Assembly: GCF_900188345.1 (NCBI RefSeq)
Contig: NZ_FZOD01000017.1
Location: 1-64,000 of the forward strand
DNA from: Streptosporangium subroseum
GTDB lineage: Bacteria; Actinomycetota; Actinomycetes; Streptosporangiales; Streptosporangiaceae
DNA length: 64,000 nt
Direction of reading: 5' to 3'
Positions 50,208 to 59,301 of the stretch are shown here, piece after piece. Within the stretch, counting starts at the first letter, position 1, and each line of letters starts with the position of its first letter. A model generated the notes under the pieces. That model was not told the DNA's origin, did not search any database, and was given only the letters and a program-made list of their open reading frames with translations. A program made the position numbers and the translations under genes.

Positions 50208-50969
50208 TCAGTCCAGGACCGCGCCGCAGGTCATGTTGATCGCCGACCCCGTCACGGTGCGAGCCCAGTCCGAGGCGGCGAAGACGGCCACGTTGCCGAC
50301 GTCCTCCAGCGAGGCCGCCCGCCCGGTCAGAGTCCGCCCGACGAGGTCGTCCTCGATGGCCTTGCGCTGGTCTGCGCCCGCCGGGATCGTCTCGGGCAGG
50401 CCACCGGTCTGCAGGGTGACGACGCGGATCCCGTACGGCGCGAGCTCCGAGGCCAGCTGGCGCCGCATGGACTCGACCGCGTCGAACGCGACCAGCAACC
50501 CTCCCAGGTTGTAGTGGCGCATCGAGCCTCGGTCGCCCGGCCCGCCGAAAGCCATGATCACGCCCGACCGCTGCCCGGCCATGTGCCGGGCGGCGGCGCG
50601 CGCGGTGAGGAACTTGGAGCTCACGGCGGTCACGACCGGGCTCAGGTAGTCCTCCAGCGACATATCGATCATCGGTGTTCCCTGCACGTCACTGTCCGAG
50701 ATCACATTGAAGGACACGTCGATGCTTCCCGCCTCGGCCACGACGGCGGCCGCGTGCTCGTCGACCGATCTTTCGTTCAGCGCGTCGACCTCGGCGGTCT
50801 CCGCCGCGCCTCCCGCGCCGCGGATCTGGTCGGCGACCTTCTCCAGCGTCGCGCGGGTCCGCCCGGCGAGAAAGACCCGCGCCCCCTCGCGACCGAACGC
50901 ACGGGCGACGGCACCTCCGACCGAGCCGCCTCCGCCGTAGATGATCGCGTTCTTGCCCTTGAGCAACAT
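50208..50969 (-). CDS. SDR-family protein without the Y-x-x-x-K catalytic pair
   Basis: A 253-residue Rossmann protein. The cofactor loop is IYGGGGSVGGAVARAF, NADP-type FLAGRTRATLEKVA follows, and C-terminal ITGSAINMTCGAVLD is in the usual place. The active-site region reads HYNLGGLLVAFDAVESMRR: no Tyr-x-x-x-Lys. A known SDR subgroup of unknown function shares this. It may bind NAD(P) without classic catalysis. ATG 50969. It is 81 bases from the ECF gene stop (51051) on the same strand, so co-transcription is possible. Confidence 0.87.
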   Translation of the reverse strand: MLLKGKNAIIYGGGGSVGGAVARAFGREGARVFLAGRTRATLEKVADQIRGAGGAAETAEVDALNERSVDEHAAAVVAEAGSIDVSFNVISDSDVQGTPMIDMSLEDYLSPVVTAVSSKFLTARAAARHMAGQRSGVIMAFGGPGDRGSMRHYNLGGLLVAFDAVESMRRQLASELAPYGIRVVTLQTGGLPETIPAGADQRKAIEDDLVGRTLTGRAASLEDVGNVAVFAASDWARTVTGSAINMTCGAVLD

Positions 50970-51050
50970 GGTCTGCCTCCTGCGTGTCGATCGGGTTCCG
51001 TCACCGCGTACAACCCGCGGGAGGCTCCGAACTCATCGCCCGAGGCCGGA

Positions 51051-52127
51051 TTACTCCGTGATCTCGTCGGGGAGGCCGAACAGGGCGAAGATCTCCGGCG
51101 TCAGGAACGAGACGACCTCGGCGATCTTCGTGCCGCGCAGCGCGAGCAGGTCGAGCCCCGACGCGACGTAGGCGGACCTGTCCTCGTCCCACATGTAGGT
51201 GCCGAACGCGAGCTGCCCGTTCGCGTTCGCGGGCAGGAAGCGCCAGCGCCACCTCAGCGGCTTCTCGACCAGGAAGGCTCTGATGCCCTCGTGGCCCTCG
51301 TACCATTCGGTCAACGGCGGCATCGCGTACTTGGCGTCGTCGGTCAGCATGGCCACGATGGCCTCGACGTCCCCGATCTCCCACGCGGTCGCGTACCGGT
51401 CGGCCAGCCTCCGGAGGTCCTCGTCCTGCAGGGATCGCAGCTCCTTCTGCTGGCTGACGGCGGGAAGCCGGTCGCCGAGGACCTTGCGGGCTCGCTGCAG
51501 CGCGCTGTTGACCGACGCGACCGTGGTCTCCATCAGGTCCGCGACCTCACGAGCCGAGAACCCGAGGACCTCACGCAGAACCAGGACGGCTCGCTGGCGA
51601 GCCGGCAGGTGCTGGAGCGCGGCGACGAAGGCCAGCTCCACACCCTCGCGCGCCACGTAGCGAGCCTCGGGGCCCAGGTCCGCCCAGCCCAGTCTCTCGT
51701 CGGGGTACGGTTCGAGCCACGAGGTCTCGGCGAGGGGCACGGCACCCGGGCTGAGATCGGTGGGAAGCTCCCGGCGACCCCGGCGCTCGATGAGCGTCAG
51801 GCACCTGTTGGTCGCGATCCTGTACAGCCAGGGCCGGATCGAGCCGCGGTCCTCGAACCGCTCCAGACTCCGCCAGGCCCGCACCAGCGATTCCTGCATC
51901 GCGTCCTCGGCGTCATGGATCGACCCGAGCATCCGATAGCAGTGCGCCTGCAGCTCACCGCGGAACGGATCGACCAGATGCCCGAAGGCGTCGGAATCAC
52001 CCGCCCGCGCGGCATCCAGAAGCCGTGCCCCTGGTGCGTCAAGTGCGTCGTCTTCGAGCGTCCGCCCAACCTCACTCACGTCGACGACCCTAGTACGCCG
52101 GACCGGACCTTCGTGATCTTGCGGCAT
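51051..52127 (-). CDS. ECF sigma factor with C-terminal SnoaL-like domain (SigG-like)
   Basis: A 358-residue sigma factor. Region 2: [20 protein letters not shown] and [13 protein letters not shown]; region 4: [20 protein letters not shown]. The C-terminus (about 225-358) is a SnoaL-like domain ([20 protein letters not shown]). The pattern fits the sigma-70 subfamily-6/SigG group. ATG 52127; GTG 52079 ([10 protein letters not shown]) is an alternative with AGGGT upstream. It precedes the atypical SDR, a common target type for such sigmas, and is followed upstream by a TetR gene 20 bases away on the same strand. Confidence 0.87.
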   Translation of the reverse strand: MPQDHEGPVRRTRVVDVSEVGRTLEDDALDAPGARLLDAARAGDSDAFGHLVDPFRGELQAHCYRMLGSIHDAEDAMQESLVRAWRSLERFEDRGSIRPWLYRIATNRCLTLIERRGRRELPTDLSPGAVPLAETSWLEPYPDERLGWADLGPEARYVAREGVELAFVAALQHLPARQRAVLVLREVLGFSAREVADLMETTVASVNSALQRARKVLGDRLPAVSQQKELRSLQDEDLRRLADRYATAWEIGDVEAIVAMLTDDAKYAMPPLTEWYEGHEGIRAFLVEKPLRWRWRFLPANANGQLAFGTYMWDEDRSAYVASGLDLLALRGTKIAEVVSFLTPEIFALFGLPDEITE

Positions 52128-52147
52128 GGCGGCCCGCGGACGCGGGT

Positions 52148-52729
52148 TCAGTCAAAGCAGGTCAGGGCCACCTCGACCGAAGCCATCAGGGCCTTCCGAT
52201 CGGGATCGATGGCTCCCATGACGCGCAGTCCCTGCATGTTCGTCACCAGGAACCGCGCGAGGTCGGCCGCCTCGCGTCTGTCGGACAGCTGGCCGGACGC
52301 CTGTGCCTGAACGATCACGTCGAAGAGCGCGCCCTCGATCGACCGGGTGGTCGACCGCAGCCGGTCGGCCACCGTGGGGTCATGGTGCACCCGCTCCATC
52401 GCCGCACCGATGATCAGGCATGCCTGACGGTTCCCGTCTTGGACGATCTCGTCCACCAGCCCGACCATGATCTCCCGGATCAACTCCCTGGCGGGGGTTC
52501 CTCCGCGCAGCATCTCGACCAGCGGAAGGGCGTACCGCTCCCGGTAGAGGTCGATCGCCGCGAGGTACAGGTTGTCCTTGCTGCCGAATGCCGCGTACAG
52601 GGACCCGCGTCCCACTCCGGTCGCGTCGACCAGGTCCTGGATGGAGGTTCCCTCGTAACCCTTGCGGCGGAAGGCGGACATCGCCGCCTCGATCGCCGCT
52701 TCGGTGTCGAACTCCCGGGTGCGTGCCAT
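52148..52729 (-). CDS. TetR-family transcriptional regulator
   Basis: A 193-residue regulator with [23 protein letters not shown] and [20 protein letters not shown] and a TetR_C-like domain ([20 protein letters not shown]). Relatives repress oxidoreductases of the SDR or nitroreductase kind. The ATG at 52729 has a short leader; ribosome-binding site weak. It lies 20 bases before the SigG-like gene on the same strand, so these and the SDR could form one unit. Confidence 0.9.
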   Translation of the reverse strand: MARTREFDTEAAIEAAMSAFRRKGYEGTSIQDLVDATGVGRGSLYAAFGSKDNLYLAAIDLYRERYALPLVEMLRGGTPARELIREIMVGLVDEIVQDGNRQACLIIGAAMERVHHDPTVADRLRSTTRSIEGALFDVIVQAQASGQLSDRREAADLARFLVTNMQGLRVMGAIDPDRKALMASVEVALTCFD

Positions 52730-52913
52730 GGCAGGACTCTAGGCTTATCTGGAACGATCGGTCAAATTTGTGGATCGTGAGACGCTTCACCGCGACACGT
52801 TGAACCGGCCCGATACTCCCGAAGCCGTCCTCACGTGACAAGCAACTTTCCGAAGTTGGCCTGCGGTCGATGCCCCATCTCCGGATCCGACATTCTGACC
52901 CGCGACAATGCCG

Positions 52914-54347
52914 CTATTTGATGGTCGGGGACACGTCCGGGTGAAGGATGCCGGGTCCCGAGGCGAGAGAAGCCGCATCACCCTCGTGGACCGGAAGACA
53001 CAGGACAAAACGCGCGCCGCGGGGGCTGTCCTCGATCTGGAGGCTGCCTCCGCTCGCCTCGGCGATCTGCCGGGCGATCGGCAGGCCCAGCCCGGTGCCC
53101 CCGGCGTCCCTGCTGCGGGCGGCGTCCAGCCGGGCGAAGCGCTGGAACACCAACTCGCGCTTGTCCTTATCGATGCCCTGCCCGTCGTCGATCACCTCCA
53201 GCACCGCCATGCCGTGCGGGAAGCGCTGCCCGTCGCCGGGAGCGCGCCGTACGGTGATGGTGATCATGCTGTCGGCGTGCCGTTCGGCGTTGTCGAGGAG
53301 GTTGGTCAGCAGGCGACCCAGCCGCAACCGGTCACCGATCACCACGACACCGGGCTCAAGCAAGAATTCACACCCGCTTCTCACATGGTGGCGCATCCGA
53401 CACTCCGCGGTGACGAGTCCGGCCAGATCGATCGGCTCGCGGGCGCCCGGACATCCCGCGTCCAGCCGGGCGATGGTCAGCAGGTCATGGACGATCGCCT
53501 GAAGCCGCTCCAGACCGCCCAGAATGGCCCGACCCACCTCGGTCACACTGGTCTCCCGAGGCGCGAGCAGGGCGTCCTCCACCTCGGCGCGCATGGCGGC
53601 GATCGGGCTGCGCAGGTCGTGGGAGGCGTCCGAGGCGAACTGGCGCTGCTGTTCCACCGCGGCCTGCAGGCGGCCCAGCGTGTGGTTGACGCTGACGGCC
53701 AGATCGTGGATCTCGTCATCGCTGGGCGGTACGGGCACCCGGCGGCCCAGGCAGGTCGCGTTGATCTCGTCGAGTTCCGCCCGGATGGCGTTCACCGGCC
53801 GCAGGGACGCGGCGGAGATCCGCCGGCCGAGGTAGGTGATGGCCGTGGCGGACAGCAGCGCTCCTACGCCCACCACGGCGGCCAGTCGGGGGTCGACCCA
53901 TGGGGGGATCACGGGGGAGGAGCAGTAGACGATCGAGTTGCCGCCCGCCCGGTGAGCCCACTGCGCGATCACCATGTCGCATTCGCCGTCGGGAAAGACT
54001 CCGCCGCACACGACGGAGGTGGCGGCTCTGCTGCCGTCGGGGGTGAACGTCGCCATGCGGGGCTTGCCCAGCAGCGGCGGGGTCGAGGCGACGACCCGGC
54101 CCCGTGGGTCGACGACTTGTATGTATCGGGACTTGCGTCGTGCAAGGGGGTAGACCACCTGGCCCCGTTCTACCTGCATGGCCACGCGGCCACCGTCCGC
54201 GAGGACCTCCTGATTGAGAAACCCCGTGGCATAACGGTGAATGGCAATCATCAGCACCGTTGCCACCAGGCCGCACAGCAGGACCGCCGTTACAGCGGTG
54301 AACAGAGTGATTCGAGCTGTAATTGAGATTCGATGTCTCGCGCTCAT
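52914..54347 (-). CDS. Sensor histidine kinase (orphan)
   Basis: A 477-residue membrane kinase: TM1 at 12-35, extracytoplasmic sensor 37-152 with three Cys (C114, C123, C142), TM2 about 155-175, HAMP to 232, then HisKA with H243 (ASDASHDLRSPI) and HATPase boxes NLLDNAERHA, DDGQGI and GGTGLGLPI. It belongs to the CutS/PrrB-like group. The partner response regulator normally overlaps or adjoins; here the upstream 1.1 kb holds none, so the kinase is an orphan or its partner was lost. ATG 54347. Confidence 0.92.
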   Translation of the reverse strand: MSARHRISITARITLFTAVTAVLLCGLVATVLMIAIHRYATGFLNQEVLADGGRVAMQVERGQVVYPLARRKSRYIQVVDPRGRVVASTPPLLGKPRMATFTPDGSRAATSVVCGGVFPDGECDMVIAQWAHRAGGNSIVYCSSPVIPPWVDPRLAAVVGVGALLSATAITYLGRRISAASLRPVNAIRAELDEINATCLGRRVPVPPSDDEIHDLAVSVNHTLGRLQAAVEQQRQFASDASHDLRSPIAAMRAEVEDALLAPRETSVTEVGRAILGGLERLQAIVHDLLTIARLDAGCPGAREPIDLAGLVTAECRMRHHVRSGCEFLLEPGVVVIGDRLRLGRLLTNLLDNAERHADSMITITVRRAPGDGQRFPHGMAVLEVIDDGQGIDKDKRELVFQRFARLDAARSRDAGGTGLGLPIARQIAEASGGSLQIEDSPRGARFVLCLPVHEGDAASLASGPGILHPDVSPTIK

Positions 54348-55453
54348 TTTTTCAAATTCCTTCTCAGCCAGTGGGAAATACCGACCACATGATTCTGCGA
54401 AGGGGGACGTTGACCTCAGAGCGGAAGCCGTTCGCTTCGCGGGACCCTACACCTCTCAGGCAAGTCAAGAACTGGGCACTTCGCCCTGCGGACTCTCTAA
54501 TCGAGTGCATGACGTTGCAAAGTCGGCGGCGATTGCAATGGAAGGTCCGCGTGGCACGACAGTTCGGGCGGGCGAGATCCTGGGCCGTCGTGATGGAGGT
54601 CTGCGGATCGTGTTCGAGCTGATCCCCATGCAGCCGCTGGACGTGCAGGCCGAGCGCGTCGACCCCGGGCCCGCACCACTCCGGCGAACCGCCGGCACCC
54701 GTGCCGCCGCTCAGCGCCGAGCCGCTTGCCCCTGGCCGATCACGGTTGCAGGGCCGTCTGAATTTTGGCCGTACCGCGGCGACGAACTCTGGCGCGAGCG
54801 GCTTTTCCAACGACGGCACATTCGCCGCGTTATCCCGCCCGAAAACCCATATAGCAGGCGTATGGAGAGTTCGCTGTCATCCAGGAGCAGATGGGCACGC
54901 GCCTCACTGTCAGGGTTCGCACGCCCGAGCCTTGGCCCCGAAAAAGAGTCGCCGGGAAATTCGGCCCAGTACTCCCGAATCTTCGGCCAAATGACAAGTA
55001 GTTCTCTGCGGCCGGCCTGCGGCCAATTCCCGCCTTTGAATCCGGCCTTCTGACCCTTGATGACGCGGCTTGTCGCGAGTCAGAGCGGCCCAGCGAATGG
55101 GCCCTTTGAAAACTGCCAGAGTCATGGAAATTTACGATTCGCAACCGGGTTCTGCTGTCGTTCGCACGGGGGCTCCGTGTCGTTTGGCCGAAATTTCGGG
55201 ATTTAGTTGCCGTTCCAGCGATTGCAGAGATTTATTTGTCGCTTCAGGGCAGCTTCGGGAGCACCAGGTCGAGAAACCCTAGAGTTCCCACGAACCCAAG
55301 GATCGGCATCGGGTTGTTGGGGTGGTCTGGGAGGGTGTGCGCCTTTGGGTTCGCGGGAACCCGAGGCCCGCATACAGCCGGCGGGTCGGCCGCGGCGACG
55401 GACAGCTCCCAGAACGCAGCGACAGCAGACGGGTCAGCCTGGCGAGCCGATCG
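54348..55453. other. Long non-coding or decayed stretch
   Basis: About 1.1 kb with no convincing gene on either strand. GC content is visibly lower around 54880-55280. I searched for a response regulator to match the kinase and found none. A frame at 54560-54760 (minus) looks mildly coding-like but matches no family. One long inverted repeat is present (55285-55359). It could hold an unrecognised small RNA. Confidence 0.45.
55285..55359. repeat. Long inverted repeat / stem-loop
   Basis: TTCCCACGAACCCAAGG (55285-55301) is inverted to CCTTTGGGTTCGCGGGAA (55342-55359), with one inserted base and one mismatch; the loop is about 40 bases. The right arm also contains its own hairpin, GGGTTC-GCGG-GAACCC (55347-55362). 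This could be a terminator, RNA gene or element end. Confidence 0.65.
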
Positions 55454-55606
55454 CTATCTGGGATTCTCGGGGGAGTGCCGGCGGACCCGTTGAGACGAGA
55501 CGCCAGGGCCAGGGCGGCGGTCCGGTCGTGGCGGATTCGGTCTCGGCCATACGAACGGCGATGGTCCGGCCCGCGCCGTGAGGGCCGCGACGATCCTGGT
55601 TCTCAT
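55454..55606 (-). CDS. Possible small basic protein downstream of the propeller gene
   Basis: A 50-codon frame starting MRTRIVAALTARAGPSPFVW, with GGAGGAGAG eight bases before ATG 55606. That site lies inside the end of the upstream gene (stop 55612). The product is Arg/Pro-rich and matches nothing. The good RBS supports it; the composition does not. Confidence 0.3.
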   Translation of the reverse strand: MRTRIVAALTARAGPSPFVWPRPNPPRPDRRPGPGVSSQRVRRHSPENPR

Positions 55607-55611
55607 GCCGG

Positions 55612-56640
55612 TTACTCTCCTCCCGCGTAATACTCGTGCCGATGATCGGTGATGCTGTACCGGTCGCTCTGCCGGACGTCGCCGGATAGCAAGCCGTCGC
55701 CAAGCGGGTCGATGTCGAGCTCCCGCACCACCAGGGGCGTCCCCTCCTTGCCCGACACCGTCAGCACCTGAAGCGTCCCGTCGGGGGCGTACCGGAGAAG
55801 GTTCGGCACCTCATTGCCCCGCAGCGGCAGGTCCACGGCCGGCGAGCTGTCACCGCTGTCCAGGTCGTACAGGCGCACCCGCGAAGGCAGCTTCTCCTCG
55901 GGGTCGCCCCTCGTGACCCAGGCGAGCGTCTTGCCGTCCGGGGCGAGGGCCTCGGTGTAGGCGTCCGCGACGACCCGGGGCAGCGTGCCGCCCACCGGGG
56001 CGCTGCCGTCGAGTGGGTACGCGTACAGGGTCGTGATGCGGTCGGTCTCCCAGCGGGTGGCCAGCACCTCGTCGCCGTCGCCGCTGAACTCGAGCGCGTC
56101 GGCGGCTGCGGGCAGCTCGGTAACCTTGCCGGTCGCGACGGTGACCACCTTGGTGGGCAAGCGGTTGGGCCGGTCCGCGTAGTCGATGAGCAGCTTGTCA
56201 CCGGTGGGTGACAGCTCGATTTGCAGGCTGAGGGTGCCGAAACCCTTAGGGCGCAGCCCGGCGGGCAGCACCGTGGCCGGGCCGCCGACACGGCGCACGA
56301 CCAGGCGGTGGTCGCGGGCGCGCCAGTACGCGACCACTCGCCCGTCGGCGCTGACATCGAACTTGCTGAGGTAGTCGATCTCGCGGCCGTTGTCGTCGGT
56401 GACGCTGGTGGCGGCGTCACCGACGGTCAGATACCTGCCGTCGCGCAGCAGCAGCCGCCAGTGACCGCAGGGACCGGAGATGTCTGGGATCTTCTTGTCG
56501 GGACAGGACGGAAGATAGGCGGCGCGCACGGACGCCGGCCCGGTGCGTGCCTGAGCGGTGGCGACCGGGGCGGGGAGGAGAGCCGCCGCGCCGATGACCG
56601 CTGTGGCCAGGAGAGCGGCAGTCGCTGAAGGGTGCCTCAT
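55612..56640 (-). CDS. Secreted beta-propeller (TolB/WD40-like) protein
   Basis: A 342-residue exported protein with signal peptide MRHPSATAALLATAVIGAAA and cleavage near ATAQA. Five to six propeller-like repeats follow (FDVSADGRVVAYWRAR, IELSPTGDKLLIDYAD, EALAPDGKTLAWVTRG). Two Cys near the N-terminus (C46, C58) may pair. No catalytic motif. Such proteins are widespread in actinomycete secretomes and uncharacterised. ATG 56640 is clear from the signal peptide. Same strand as the membrane protein gene upstream but separated by a terminator. Confidence 0.72.
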   Translation of the reverse strand: MRHPSATAALLATAVIGAAALLPAPVATAQARTGPASVRAAYLPSCPDKKIPDISGPCGHWRLLLRDGRYLTVGDAATSVTDDNGREIDYLSKFDVSADGRVVAYWRARDHRLVVRRVGGPATVLPAGLRPKGFGTLSLQIELSPTGDKLLIDYADRPNRLPTKVVTVATGKVTELPAAADALEFSGDGDEVLATRWETDRITTLYAYPLDGSAPVGGTLPRVVADAYTEALAPDGKTLAWVTRGDPEEKLPSRVRLYDLDSGDSSPAVDLPLRGNEVPNLLRYAPDGTLQVLTVSGKEGTPLVVRELDIDPLGDGLLSGDVRQSDRYSITDHRHEYYAGGE

Positions 56641-56869
56641 GATGAGTGATCTTGTCGCTCACGCGCTCACTTGGACAAGAGCGAGCGGCCGGTGGGTGAT
56701 CACGGGTTGGCTACGGCCGGTTGGCCTCATGCCGCTGACGTGGCCGATTCGCATCGCGCGCACCAGCCGGCTGGACAGGAGCTTTCGACGGCCCAATGGC
56801 GTGGTGGCCGCGAGCGGGTCCGAGCTCTTACGGAGGCTCGTTGCGCGCAATCTCGGAAGTCGGACCTGA

Positions 56870-56904
56870 GAGTTTCCTTCCGAGCGCATCCCGGAAGGAA
56901 ACTC
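56870..56904. terminator. Stem-loop downstream of the membrane protein gene
   Basis: GAGTTTCCTTCC (56870-56881) pairs perfectly with GGAAGGAAACTC (56893-56904) around 11 bases, 20 bases after the stop of the gene ending at 56924. The stem is AT-richer than the surroundings. Confidence 0.7.
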
Positions 56905-56923
56905 ATCTGCCGGCCGAGGAGGC

Positions 56924-57583
56924 TTACAGCGAGTCGGCTTCCCTGGAGTAGTTTCGGTGCCGCTGCACGCCGAGGAAACGGACCACCATCACACCGATGG
57001 CCACGGCAGCTGTCGTCCACACAACCCATTGCCCGATGGTCGTGATCACCTCATTCCTGCCTGGTGGTATCACGACCATCTGGACGGCCGCGCCGACCGG
57101 CACGGTCGCTTTGGCGAGCACACCGATTGCTCCCAGTCGCCTGGCACATGACCCTATGGCACCCAAAATCGGCCCGAGCGTAACACTCGCCGCCCACCAG
57201 AAGACCGTGTCATACACATAGGAGCCAAGCGGGACATCGTGGACGACCGTATCCACGGCGTAGTACACCGCCGTGGCGGCCAGCAGGGCCACCACACCGG
57301 CAACAGCGCCCCGGGCCAGGGATCGGGCCCCAAGGCCGCCCTGCTTGGCGCGGGTGGCCAGGAACCCCGCCAGCACCGCCAGCCCGGCCCATGCCCAGCC
57401 AGAGTCCAGCAGCACGCTCACGATCTCAATGATCGACCACCCGTTGGTCGTCGCTTCCCGGCTTTCCAGATCCACAGAAAGATGGGCTACGGCGTTGGCC
57501 AGGGAGGTCGCCGCGCCAAACACCGCGCCGGCCGCCAGGACGCCCACCAGGCTTTTCCAGCCGGGTCGCAGGTTGTCGATCAT
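56924..57583 (-). CDS. Integral membrane protein of unknown function
   Basis: A 219-residue protein with about five hydrophobic helices (SLVGVLAAGAVFGAATSLAN; WAWAGLAVLAGFLA; ARGAVAGVVALLAATAVYYA; VFWWAASVTLGPILGAIGSC; WVVWTTAAVAIGVMVVRFLG) and a short basic C-terminal tail. I recognise no family. ATG 57583 (MIDNLRPGW) is taken as the start; ATG 57592 is possible. Confidence 0.6.
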   Translation of the reverse strand: MIDNLRPGWKSLVGVLAAGAVFGAATSLANAVAHLSVDLESREATTNGWSIIEIVSVLLDSGWAWAGLAVLAGFLATRAKQGGLGARSLARGAVAGVVALLAATAVYYAVDTVVHDVPLGSYVYDTVFWWAASVTLGPILGAIGSCARRLGAIGVLAKATVPVGAAVQMVVIPPGRNEVITTIGQWVVWTTAAVAIGVMVVRFLGVQRHRNYSREADSL

Positions 57584-58162
57584 GGACGGCATTCTGCCGA
57601 ACCAGGTCGTGACGGGCAATCGAAAGGGACCGGAGCAGGTTTCCCTCGGGACATCAGCCAGAGCGATACCTGGTGCCCGGTCGAGCCATCCTCGGTCGGG
57701 CCTGCACGCGACTCCTCGGCTTCACCATCGTTGCAACAACCTCAGCGAAGAGGCGGAAGTCTCACCAATCCCGAAATTCCATCAACCGCCAGGCCGTCAC
57801 GCTCTACATGGAAAACGCCCTGGTCCAGAGGCCGAACGGACTATGGAGGCCCGCACGAACTCCGGGGTTATTCCTTAACCGCCCGTCTCGGGTCAACGCG
57901 AGCAGTTCGAAGTACGGCGAGACCACCGTCGATCGCGCCGCGACCTCACGCGAGAGGGTGCTGAGGGAGATCCAGACCGCCCCTCGCCCGCTGGGTCAGG
58001 ACGGTGCCGTGTTCGTGGCACAGGGCACACAGGCATGGGCCCACGGCGGTCAGGACGGTCGAGAGGTCATCGTCTGCCGGCCCTCTGTTTGCTGTATTGG
58101 CAACGAAGTTTGTCAAGCGATGGACTCCGGACGGAGTATCTCCCCGACCGGAGGTGCTTAGC
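57584..58162. other. Intergenic stretch upstream of the oxidoreductase gene
   Basis: About 580 bases between the divergent membrane protein and oxidoreductase genes. Frames here have no family match. A minus-strand segment around 57890-57990 looks faintly like the end of a winged-helix regulator, but has no start or HTH. An inverted repeat (58124-58137) near the next start may be an operator. Confidence 0.4.
58124..58137. promoter_or_regulatory. Inverted repeat upstream of the thioredoxin-reductase-like gene
   Basis: ACTCCG-GA-CGGAGT is a perfect 14-base palindrome, 25 bases before ATG 58163 and beside the ribosome-binding site. It could be an operator or a small leader hairpin. No regulator gene adjoins. 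Confidence 0.35.
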
Positions 58163-59176
58163 ATGAATGCAGAGAGAGAAACCGCCGCCCCCGAAGAGGG
58201 GGAGCGGCGTTATGACGTGGTGGTCGTCGGCGGCGGAGCCGCCGGGTTGGGCGGGGCGCTGCCCCTGGCGCGGGCACGCCGCTCGGTGCTGGTGATCGAC
58301 GCGGGACGGCCGCGCAACGCTCCGGCGTCCCATATCCACAACTACCTGGGACGCGAGGGGACGGCGCCCTCGCAGCTGCTGGCCACGGGCCGCGAGGAGG
58401 TGACCGGCTACGGCGGCGAGATCGTGGAGGGCAACGTCGTGGCGGCCGAGCGCCTGGAGGACGGTGGCTTCCGCGTCACACTCGAAGACGGGTCCGCGGT
58501 CGTGGCGAGACGGCTGCTGGTGACCACCGGCCTGGTCGACGAGCTGCCGCAGGTGCCGGGGGTGGCCGAGCGATGGGGACGCGAGGTGCTGCACTGCCCG
58601 TACTGCCACGGATGGGAGGTCCGCGACCAGCCGATCGGCATCCTGGCCACCGGGCCGAACGCGGTGCACCAGGCCCTGCTGTGGCGCCAGTGGAGCGCGG
58701 AGGTGACCCTCTTCCTGCACACCGAGCCCAAGCTCGGCGACGAGGAGTACGAGCAGCTGGCCGCCCGTGACATCGCCGTGGTGGACGGGCGGGTGACGGC
58801 GCTGGCGGTGACGGACGACCGGCTCACCGGTGTGACCGTGGACGACGGACGGGTGATCCCCTGCCGGGCTCTCGCGGTGAGCCCGCGCTTCACCGCCCGC
58901 GCGGACGTCCTCACCAGCCTGGGCCTGGGGACGACCGAGCAGGAGATGGCCGGGCAGGTGATCGGCAGCTACGTCGCCTCCGACCCGTCCGGGGCGACGG
59001 AGCTGCCCGGGGTGTGGGTGGCCGGAAACGTGGCCAACCTGATGGAGCAGGTCATCGGTGCCGCCGGCGCGGGCCTGCGCGCCGCCGCGGCGATCAACGC
59101 CGACCTGGTCGCCGAGGACACCCGCCGGGCCGTCACCGCCCGCCGCACTCCTTTCTCCGCGCGGATGGAACCGTAA
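58163..59176 (+). CDS. Thioredoxin reductase-like NAD(P)/FAD oxidoreductase
   Basis: A 337-residue flavoprotein. FAD loop VVVVGGGAAGLGGALPLA; redox or structural Cys pair LHCPYCHGWEVRD; C-terminal FAD segment VWVAGNVANLMEQVIGAAGA. The NADPH Gly loop (ILATGPNAVHQALL) is altered from the usual GxGxxA, so use of NADPH is doubtful, as in ferredoxin- or F420-linked relatives. ATG 58163 has GGAGG eight bases upstream. A methyltransferase follows after 125 bases, a frequent pairing in actinomycetes. The 3' end with its stop codon is duplicated. Confidence 0.88.
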   Translation: MNAERETAAPEEGERRYDVVVVGGGAAGLGGALPLARARRSVLVIDAGRPRNAPASHIHNYLGREGTAPSQLLATGREEVTGYGGEIVEGNVVAAERLEDGGFRVTLEDGSAVVARRLLVTTGLVDELPQVPGVAERWGREVLHCPYCHGWEVRDQPIGILATGPNAVHQALLWRQWSAEVTLFLHTEPKLGDEEYEQLAARDIAVVDGRVTALAVTDDRLTGVTVDDGRVIPCRALAVSPRFTARADVLTSLGLGTTEQEMAGQVIGSYVASDPSGATELPGVWVAGNVANLMEQVIGAAGAGLRAAAAINADLVAEDTRRAVTARRTPFSARMEP

Positions 59177-59232
59177 GCCCGCGAGCGTGTGCTCGGCGAT
59201 GGAACCGTAAGTCCGCGAGCGCGTGCCCGGCG
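59165..59232 (+). repeat. 34-base tandem duplication spanning the oxidoreductase stop codon
   Basis: 59165-59198 and 59199-59232 are alike except three bases (ATGGAACCGTAAG(C/T)CCGCGAGCG(T/C)GTGC(T/C)CGGCG). Each copy contains M-E-P-stop, so the second is a non-coding echo. Confidence 0.92.
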
Positions 59233-59260
59233 ACCGCCGGCACGGTCTGACCCCGCCCGG

Positions 59261-59290
59261 CACGAAGACATGAACCACGAAGACATGAAA
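59261..59290 (+). repeat. 15-base tandem repeat before the methyltransferase gene
   Basis: CACGAAGACATGAAC is followed at once by CACGAAGACATGAAA. It lies just before the AGAGG ribosome-binding site of the methyltransferase. Confidence 0.9.
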
Positions 59291-59301
59291 GAGGTACGCC
59301 G

